Shown here in pieces: positions 56,522-64,000 of a stretch of 64,000 bases of DNA. A model generated the notes under the pieces. It saw only the letters and a program-made list of their open reading frames with translations. It was not told where the DNA came from and made no database searches. The DNA lies in assembly GCA_002110485.1 (NCBI GenBank), contig MOWL01000070.1:1-64000 (forward strand), read 5' to 3'. The translations under genes were made by a program, and so were the position numbers. How positions within the stretch are numbered: the stretch's first letter is position 1; each line of letters opens with the position of its first letter. The stretch is from Emergomyces orientalis. Lineage: Eukaryota > Ascomycota > Eurotiomycetes > Onygenales > Ajellomycetaceae.

Positions 56522-57268
56522 ATGAGCGAAAATCTGGAGTACGCAGCCGAAATAGCCCAATGGCGAGTGAAATCCGGGTTCTGGACTCTGTCCGATTTGA
56601 TAAACACCACAACAGAAGTCCTTGAATTCGACGAGGATATAAGCCCCAAAGAGGCGAATAGAATAGCCCGCCAGATCGTCGTTCCACTCTGGAATGAACA
56701 GCTCGCCATCCAGCAATCGTGGCCAGAAGAAGAAAAGACCATTGCAGAAAAGCTCGCCGCAGCATTCGACTCCCTGGACAAAAATCATAAAATACCAGCC
56801 CGCATGAATTTCACCTGTTGCCGCAGGTGTGGTGTTAGTGAAATTGGTATGGACCGAGACGAAGATGATAAGCCGGTTGGCTACGCTTTTTTTCATGAAC
56901 AAACCACCGAAGGCTTTGTCAAATGTCCCGGATCGAATATTACTATTTATTACGGCATTTTTCAGGGATCTGGGGTGGAATGCCTGGACGTCGCGAATAC
57001 AGTCGTGCGAGTTCTGACCAGTGAAGGGATGAGCGTGGAGTGGAATGGGGATACGAAGACAGCAATGGAGGTTACATGTGACGAATGGCGGAAGAGGCTG
57101 ATAATGGAGGTAGGCGATTCGGATGAAGCTGATTCGGATTACTATAGCGATGATGAAGAGGAGGAGGAAGAGGAGGACGAGGAAATGGAAACAGGTGATT
57201 TGCTTCCGAAACAAAACGATTCAATAGAGATTGATCCTGGGCGGAGTGGTATTGGGAAAGGATACTAG
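56522..57268 (+). CDS. DUF6891-like protein, 248 aa
   Basis: Single exon from ATG 56522 (MSENLEYAAEIAQWRVKSGF). The N-terminal half is helical (EVLEFDEDISPKEANRIARQ; EKTIAEKLAAAFDSL). The middle has the features I associate with DUF6891: IPARMNFTCCRRCGVSEIG (about 90-108), DKPVGYAFFHEQTTEGF, TIYYGIFQG, then ANTVVRVLTSEGMSVEWNGD. The C-terminal 50 residues are strongly acidic (a run of Asp and Glu) and probably disordered. The paired Cys in FTCCRRCG suggest metal or disulfide chemistry, but the family has no known activity to my knowledge. It is a stand-alone gene with no informative neighbour. Confidence 0.8.
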   Translation: MSENLEYAAEIAQWRVKSGFWTLSDLINTTTEVLEFDEDISPKEANRIARQIVVPLWNEQLAIQQSWPEEEKTIAEKLAAAFDSLDKNHKIPARMNFTCCRRCGVSEIGMDRDEDDKPVGYAFFHEQTTEGFVKCPGSNITIYYGIFQGSGVECLDVANTVVRVLTSEGMSVEWNGDTKTAMEVTCDEWRKRLIMEVGDSDEADSDYYSDDEEEEEEEDEEMETGDLLPKQNDSIEIDPGRSGIGKGY

Positions 57269-60033
57269 GAGATGGGTCATCTCAGTGCAAGTGAATTGCC
57301 AGAATTGCCCCAAGATTCTTCTCAACTCGCGAAAGAGTATGCTCGCGTCCAAATAGCGTTCCACGCCTGCAATGTTGCTTCTCTGTGCAGAGCTTATTCC
57401 ATGGGGCAGGAATCTATCTCCAAAGATCCTTTCCTTCCCTTCCTCTTTTGAATCTCCAAGCCTGTATATGTATTATGGATAAGCCTGTGTCGACATATTT
57501 ACTATATTCGATGAGGATGTACGGGCGATAATTGTTGGTATATTTACTTGGGGCATTAATATAGATATCACGTCCTCGCTTTCCCCACCGAGTGGTTAAT
57601 TAGGGTAGATTTGGTTAAAGGGGGAAGAAAGAGTCGATGGCTGGACGGTGGATGTCGAATCTCCCATTTCATCCATGGATTATAACGCATCCCCAAGTAA
57701 ACCACAAGGCCAAATTCATCACACTGCTTTCGAATCTAGACAATCCAATACAACCACCCCAATATCTTAAATTCAGAAGCAACTTAAAACGACTGTGGTA
57801 AAAAATTTACAAAAGAAAAGACGAAGGACAACAATGAAACACATAAACCACGAAGAAAACGCCTCAGCCCTTATCAGTGCCGTCAAAAGTTGATCACCCG
57901 GTCCTCGCATCTTGAAGCTAACTAACTTTACCCCCATTCATATATACACGGTGTCCATTGCTTGAATTTGCAAGTATACTTGATCCTTGACAAGGATCTC
58001 CACGCTTTGACATCCAGGACGAAAATGGAGAGAAATTCACCCGCCAAGATTAGATGGAAACGCGACTCCCCCCAATTGCAGCAAGAACATGTCGGGACAA
58101 TGAGATAAGGTGCCAAAATCGCCAACGCCACGATATCGTGGTTGGTAAAACCCCGAGGAGAGCTGTCTGGTCATACGTTGTGGTACGATATCCATGACAT
58201 GTATAACATGGAGAGTGTCTGCTACATGCTGTTTCAAAAGTCGTATGTGCAGGGAGAGTGTCGACCATGGGTTTTATAAGCCGAATGTAATACGCGAATA
58301 TTACTTCTACTCCAGATCGAGGGTGTCTCGGATCCCCTCCCACATTTCAATGGGAAGTGATCCCAACATCCCGGATGGCGTAACCCTCGCATCGTCATTC
58401 TGTTTTATCGGATGTGCAATGTATAGGTTTAGCGGTAAGTTGCTGGAAAGGTGAATCAACCCGCTCGGTTTATGACCGCCGTTGATGCACCTATTGTGAC
58501 GTGCCGGATGCTATTGTTTTCCTATTTCGAAGCCGAAACTATAAGAATACGGCTGTGTAAGGGTAAATGTATAAATAAACGTTTTAGAGCAAAAGCAAAA
58601 CACACGATAATGAATGGGTCAATGAGCGAACAATGGATATAAACCTTGCACGGAAAGATATAAATGCGAAGGAGGTTCAGGTTAGGAAACGAATATCAAG
58701 CTCCACGCAAAAGAGGTACATTCAGCTAAGAGCGGTTAGAAGTAGGCCCAGCTGGATATTCTAATTGTCTGCATCAGTTCGAGATTGAATGAAACTTGCA
58801 GTAGAGATTCTTGAGAATAGAAAATAGTGTGGATAATGAATAGCGTGAGGGAGGTTCTTATAAGCTCTTTAGTCCCCGTTACTTCCCATGTCCTGTCGAT
58901 ATCTTCTATCCGTATTTACTATCCGTATTTATTTTCTGAATAAATACCCTATCCGGCCGCGAACCGCTGTATTTCTCTTGCAGCTGTTTCTGCTTCCAAT
59001 TTTTGTTTCCAACACAAGGGTCAAAAACGAGTAGTCAGATTCGGAAAATTGCCTATTGTTTGGGAGGTAGGCATCTGTTTGCCGTTCGATCGGAAAATAA
59101 AGTCGACGGAATTATCCCGCAGATAACTCCATTGACTGTGATTTGGATGTCTATCCCATCAAACCTCCTGGCTGAAATTTAAAGGGCGATATAAAAAGTG
59201 GCATCTAACTCTGCTCTTGCGTTTCCTTGCCTATGTTATCCAACTAAATTAGCGATGAACTATGCGAAATATATCGTTAGAGGGCTGTCTGGCCTGTCTT
59301 GCTTCCTGAAATTATTTCCCTGAACCATGATATGGTAGCCATTGTGGCCCTCCACTCGACCTCCGCTTCAAAGAACCCTTGACAAGTGCGATGAAGGGTG
59401 GGTATATGGTCGAGGAATACAGTTTATTGGTTGCAACCTGATTTCACTCAAAATATTTCTGGAAGATGATAGTTGATATTAGACAATTCACGACATATAA
59501 GAGCAATCAGCGCCTCTAATTCACTGTTGGCCAGTTAGCCAAACAATCAGAGAGAGACATCCCCCGAATTATTTAGATAGATGACATTACCAGCTTTTTT
59601 CTCCTTGGTATATGTTGTTTTTTACCTGCCTGAGCAATAATCACGGCATGTCCATTCATCCAGCACGCGACATGATTTTGGGTTCGTTCCCCTATTCATA
59701 GCACAGAGAAACACAACATCCGCTTAACACACCCCTATCTATTCAGTTCCTCAAGTTCCCTCGCACCTACGCGTTCTCACTCCCATGGCGAGCTCCTCAG
59801 TCCAACCTCTTCTTCTGACACCTCTCTTTTCCCTTAGAAAATACCATATCACATTCTCCTTCATTTTATTCTGGTTTCGTCAGGGGCCTGAGGTTTCCCT
59901 TGATTGGTTTCCCAGCAACCGAACAAGTCCCTCCATACTTTCAAAGACTCGAGGGAAGGTTGGAATTATCTCCCTCAACGATTTCAGCGTCAAGGAGTAT
60001 ATCTATTCATACCATAAACCCACAGAAAATATA
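57269..60033. other. Intergenic, about 2.8 kb
   Basis: No gene recognised. The last 350 bp (from about 59690) are C/T-rich and serve as the leader of the next gene; an in-frame ATG at 59785 would add 83 residues without a known domain. Confidence 0.45.
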
Positions 60034-61437
60034 ATGGAAGCAAACCATGCAGCCTATCAAGCCCATAGTTCAACACACTCCTATGGAACTGATAGCTCAG
60101 ATAGAGCTATGGCAAGCCCAGAATATGAGTACCAATTCAGCAGCCAGGTGTGTTTTATGCAAGAAATTCCACGCGAAATTGCATGTGCTCCAGAAGAGCA
60201 AAGAGAAAGGCTAACAGATTCATATCTCTACCCTCTCGGCAGAGGCATGCAGGGAGACTCCGTTTGGAGGTAGACGTTGAGCCAGTTGATTTTGAAATGT
60301 CTTTGGATATAGAGGAACAGGTAGTTTGTCGACAAGTGCGAATACTACACGTTATATCTTTTGATATGAAGGACCGCTAACTGCTCGTGCGATCGTGAGA
60401 AATAGGCGGCTTTGTCTGCTCAGAGGGAGAGGGACGAAAGAAGAATTAGGGAAGCTAGATATCGCAACCCTCAGGGAGATGGGGGCCATCAGATTCCCGC
60501 TGTGGGTTACTTCGATGGGTACCAAGGCCCCTATACACCATTCGGACTTCCTATATCCCAAAAAACAAGCAGGAACGATGAAAATTCGGAACCCATCTGC
60601 ATAGAAGAACAATGCGAGGCTAATCAAAGTGTGTCGGAAATGGATATGGAAATGGAATTGGACTTCAGGCCCTACGCAGACGAAGAAGACGAACCCGGCA
60701 AACCCTCACACAACTACACGCACATCCACACGGGGAATCGAATACTAACACTGAGAATACCATACCTAGGTCCAGTGGGCTGGACTGTTCCTGCCCGCGA
60801 CGGTTCACAGGATACCAGGCCATTTCTCATCTACCAGGATCCCACGGCTGGCTTCCCATCACCACCTCTGCCAGCAGAAGCAGGAAAATCGATTGATGAA
60901 CACGTCCATCTGCTTGCCAGCGACGACAAGGAGAATGTAGCTGAGGACATGGGTGAGGGTGAGGAAGAAAGGGGTTTACCTGACCGAGACGCGTATGTGC
61001 AGGATAATATGGTTGCCGAGGCGGAAAGTATCATAGAACTTGCTTCGATGAATGATGGGTGGAATATATGGTCGTTGAGGAACGGGCCACATCATCTAGA
61101 TTTGGATCAGGGTGAATATGGGCATGGTTATGGGTTTGAGTACGGGTACGCCGACAATGAGCATGGGCACGGCCTAGATCATCAGTACGGACATGGGTAT
61201 GGGTTCCAGCAGCACCAGCACAATCAGCAGCAGGATCATCAGCCAGAGATGGAGTTTAATGTCGCTGTTGGTGGGTCCTTGGAGGCGAGTCCGGTGCGGT
61301 CTCAGCGGGCGAATTCGAATTCCATTGTTATTGTTAGTCCCCCACGAAGAACTGGCCGTTTGGATGGCAGAGACGCTGGGAATGACGGTCACGTTAGATG
61401 GGATGGATCTCCACGGGCTCCGTTGGGTTTTTTCTGA
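60034..61437 (+). CDS. Low-complexity Gly/His/Tyr-rich hypothetical protein
   Basis: Proposed exons 60034-60147, 60243-60320 and 60406-61437 (407 aa). Introns of 95 and 85 nt have donors GTGTGT and GTAGTT and exact CTAAC branch points. The second exon (RHAGRLRLEVDVEPVDFEMS) restores a helix running into AALSAQRERDERRIREARYR. Visible features: acidic patches (MEMELDFRPYADEEDE), a short core GNRILTLRIPYLGPVGWTVP, an acidic region DDKENVAEDMGEGEEERG, then Gly-His-Tyr repeats (YGHGYGFEYGYADNEHGHG) and a Gln/His stretch, with a basic C-terminus SPPRRTGRLDGRD. No known domain. It may be a rapidly evolving regulatory or structural protein; I cannot say. An upstream in-frame ATG at 59785 is possible. 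Confidence 0.6.
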
Positions 61438-63264
61438 AAATGGACAGCAGCAAGGTGAGATTTCGGGATCTCGCATATGTCTGCGAGGTATGGATGAGAT
61501 ATTGTAATTTCCTGCGATATGGCGCTTCCTTTTACTATTCGCATAGACATCTCCTTTTCTTTTTCTTCCTTTTAACTAACAAGCATGATATGCCCGGCTA
61601 TGCCCGTTTTCATCCTCCCAAGCGCTTGCTGTGCTCGAAGAACAACTTGATACCCCTGGGGTTGCACGCCACGCGGGATGATTCCTAGATGAAGTGAAGT
61701 GGTTTCTTGGCGTGACTTGGCATGGCGGCACCAGAGGGTATCCAGGGGTGTGGGTCGAGCGCGAGGAGCGCGGAGCAAGCATATCATCCTTGCCTAAAAC
61801 ACCTTGCGCCACCAGCGGCATCAGGAAGGCAAGCAGTCGTGCAGGGCTGGGATGTTAGAATATGCACCTAATCCGATATAGAATACTATTAACATTAGGC
61901 AGATAGTACGATTACCCATATGCAATAACAGGCAGCGAAAAATCAGTTGCCAGATCCCGTCCTCTTGACAAAATAAGAAGCTATTTGGCAACACAGCGTG
62001 TGAGATACAATAGAGGCATCAAATAAATAAATAAAAGAACTAACTGAACCTTGGAAGTCTAATAGAAGCTAACTTTGCGGGTTGTTTGGTCCGTCTTTGT
62101 ATATATATATCCCTGGAGAAGGGGAATGTAGCCTTCCCTAGAGAGCTAAAGAAATGAACCACCAGGCTTCAGATGAGCACCAGCTCTTCCCCTCTTCGTC
62201 CTCCCCGGCAGCCGCGCTAGGTTCCTAAATATCGTCTAGCATCCGAACCCTTGCTTTGTTTGACAGAGGAACCGGCCGGGGAATTCAATCCATGCTTCCC
62301 CAGCCGCAAAGGTTCTCTCTCGCCAATCCCCCTTGATCAGTTGACGGGAACACAGCCTTAATTTGTTATTGAAATTTATTTACTGATTTACTGAAATATA
62401 GATCCTTAAAGCTAGAGTCTAGAGAGAAGAAAATAAGAGACTACTTTCTGGTTCTTCTCCTTTTCCGCTGAAAAACCCGGAGGAACGGACATGTCATTTT
62501 TTTAATATATTTTATACTTTAGGGTTGATTCTGGTGGGATGTGAGGGAAAAGGTGCCAGAAATAAGCAAACACATGAAAAAAAAAAAAAAAAGGTGCAGT
62601 TGTACAGTATGCATGGGTACATGTATGCCAAAAAGAAATGCTTCGGATATCTGCATGGATATTGCATTAAGAAGGGGCCGGTCCTGGACGTTTCGATGAA
62701 TGAGTAAATAAAGGGTACGCAAGTTGGAGCCTTTTTTCTCCCTACCTACATAGCAAAACCAAATGTCCCTAGAGAGAAGTAATAGAGCTCGAACAGGTAT
62801 CATTTTGCTAATCAATCAAGTACCGACCCCGACGACCGCCATGGTCAACAACAAACCAAACCAAACCAAACAAATCGAACTCGAAAGAAAAAAAGCCGAA
62901 AGGAGGGGAATGGGAACGAATTGTTCCCTTAAAGAAACAAAATTAAAAATACCAATTTTGACAAGCGAAGGGTATTTCGAATAATCAACACAAGTTCCAC
63001 ACCGACCAGCCTCCACATCTCCGCTCCGTCGAACTTAGAAAATGAAGTAAGTTTTTAGAAACTTGTCATATCGCCAATTCATCCCATTACGATTATTCGT
63101 ATTATCAGAGAATAATACCTCGTAGATGTGCAAAACCGCCCATTATTACCACAAAATAAGCACTCTCAGCCTATTGCATCGCAAGGCATCTTCCATCTCC
63201 TCCCCGATTACCCTCCACCCCGACAAAAACGAACATCAAAAGAAACAAAGGAAGAAAAAAAAAC
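61438..63264. other. Intergenic, about 1.8 kb
   Basis: No gene recognised. It holds A-rich tracts (62577-62592), a second short CCAAA-like run near 62850-62872, and small chance frames. Confidence 0.45.
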
Positions 63265-64000
63265 CTAATAGTAAATCGGCTCCTGATAAATCGGCGGCAC
63301 CCCCTTCTCTTCATTCCACGTAATCTTATTCTTCTCATCGATCGTCGCATCCTCATCGGTAATCGCAATCACTTTGGATGTATGCGCCACCTCCTGCTTA
63401 CTCACTCCACCCGCATCACGCGGAATCCATAACAAGGGCGGCTCCGAGCCGACAGAGGGGTGGAAATATGCGTTCAGCTCTACTTCGGGAGTGTATGAGA
63501 TATCCGCAAAGTCGTTGGGGACCAGCTTGCGCAGAATCCCATAGTTGGCGTACTTGTCGGGGCGCAGGAATTTGCCGATGATGCCTTGTGGCTTTGTTGG
63601 GAGGAGTTCGGTTGGGGTGGAGATGCCCTTTTCGGCATCTGTGATTTCTGCGCCGTTGCTGGAGGGTCCGCCGGTGGGTTTTTCGGCTGCCTCGCCGCCA
63701 TCTTGAGGGGAGCCGTCTTGGGCGAGCAGGTCCTGCTCTTCAGCTTCGAGATTGCGTGGCAGGAACTTCAGCAATGGGGAGACGGCGGCATTGAGCGAGA
63801 GGTGGTAGATGACGATGAAGACGAGGAAGATGATCATGAGGATCAGGGGACCGAGGGCGTTCCTGTCGCTGCCGGCGCTGATGGCAAAGAGGCCGATCAG
63901 GCAGATAATGAGAAGGTAGCAGCCTACGGCTGTTTGTTGGAGGGCTCGTGGGTAAATCATACCCTTAGTGTCGATGTTGCTGTTAGTGACGTACAGCATA
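63265..64000 (-). CDS. CSC1/OSCA-like stress-gated cation channel, C-terminal part (runs off the window)
   Basis: Only the last 245 residues are inside the window; the 5' part lies beyond 64000. The segment shows the end of the RSN1_7TM (DUF221) channel domain: YVTNSNIDTKGMIYPRALQQ, two membrane segments (TAVGCYLLIICLIGLFAISA and LGPLILMIIFLVFIVIYHLS), the NAAVSPLLKFLPRNLE motif, and a cytoplasmic tail. Proteins of this family are plasma-membrane or organelle channels opened by hyperosmotic or mechanical stress. The tail contains FLRPDKYANYGILRKLVP, ELNAYFHPSVGSEPPLLWIP and ends GVPPIYQEPIYY, as in fungal homologues. The stop codon is at 63265-63267. No intron is seen in this part. Confidence 0.9.
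   Translation of the reverse strand, partial: MLYVTNSNIDTKGMIYPRALQQTAVGCYLLIICLIGLFAISAGSDRNALGPLILMIIFLVFIVIYHLSLNAAVSPLLKFLPRNLEAEEQDLLAQDGSPQDGGEAAEKPTGGPSSNGAEITDAEKGISTPTELLPTKPQGIIGKFLRPDKYANYGILRKLVPNDFADISYTPEVELNAYFHPSVGSEPPLLWIPRDAGGVSKQEVAHTSKVIAITDEDATIDEKNKITWNEEKGVPPIYQEPIYY

Noticed and set aside
60150..60380. Independent ORF in the gene at 60034-61437
   Set aside because: It has no ATG at its start; its middle part is better explained as exon 2 of the three-exon gene.

Overview
The window looks like nuclear DNA of a filamentous ascomycete, most likely class Eurotiomycetes and probably order Onygenales. The order is an inference from a relic SRPK-like kinase, CpG-stripped repeat tracts and overall gene style; I could not run a search. 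Genes have short introns (mostly about 60 to 110 nt) with GTAWGT-like donors and CTAAC-like branch points. They are well separated, with long CT-rich leaders and many microsatellites. There are no operons, no CRISPR and no convincing tRNA.

Layout. 1-5770 is AT-rich repeat DNA holding two decayed LINE-type retrotransposon fragments in opposite orientation. The one on + keeps the RNase H end; the one on - keeps gag-like zinc knuckles, the endonuclease start and the reverse transcriptase start. About 5 kb here contains only two CpG that I could find. 7.8-34.6 kb is the gene-dense core: a Zn2Cys6 transcription factor; a small fungal protein; the U2 snRNP A' protein (LEA1) on -; a broken SRPK-like kinase on -; a Golgi-type apyrase (YND1 family) on -; a PlsB-type acyltransferase with a peroxisomal C-terminus on -; pantothenate synthetase on +; the DEAD-box helicase DBP7 on +; the WD-repeat protein ASA1 on -; an Alr4036-type FMN-binding protein on +; and one or two CXXC-rich proteins on +. 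35180-37021 is a complete-length but dead pogo/Fot1-type DNA transposon with 69-bp inverted repeats and TA target duplications.

37-64 kb is gene-poor: one conserved-looking fungal protein (42818-43906), a long desert with exon-like islands and a possible 74-residue small gene (51795-52083), a coiled-coil ORF on -, a DUF6891-like protein (56522-57268), a low-complexity Gly/His/Tyr protein (60034-61437), and at the right edge the C-terminal part of a CSC1/OSCA-like (RSN1_7TM) membrane channel on -.

How the genes relate. They are mostly independent housekeeping functions: splicing, ribosome assembly, the ASTRA complex, coenzyme A precursor synthesis, ether or glycerolipid synthesis, and nucleotide hydrolysis in the secretory pathway. 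Two head-to-head pairs share short promoter regions: acyltransferase with pantothenate synthetase, and ASA1 with the FMN-binding protein. DBP7 and ASA1 converge with 91 bp between stop codons. Splice models were built by eye from signals and protein-family continuity; all coordinates are for the coding part unless stated.
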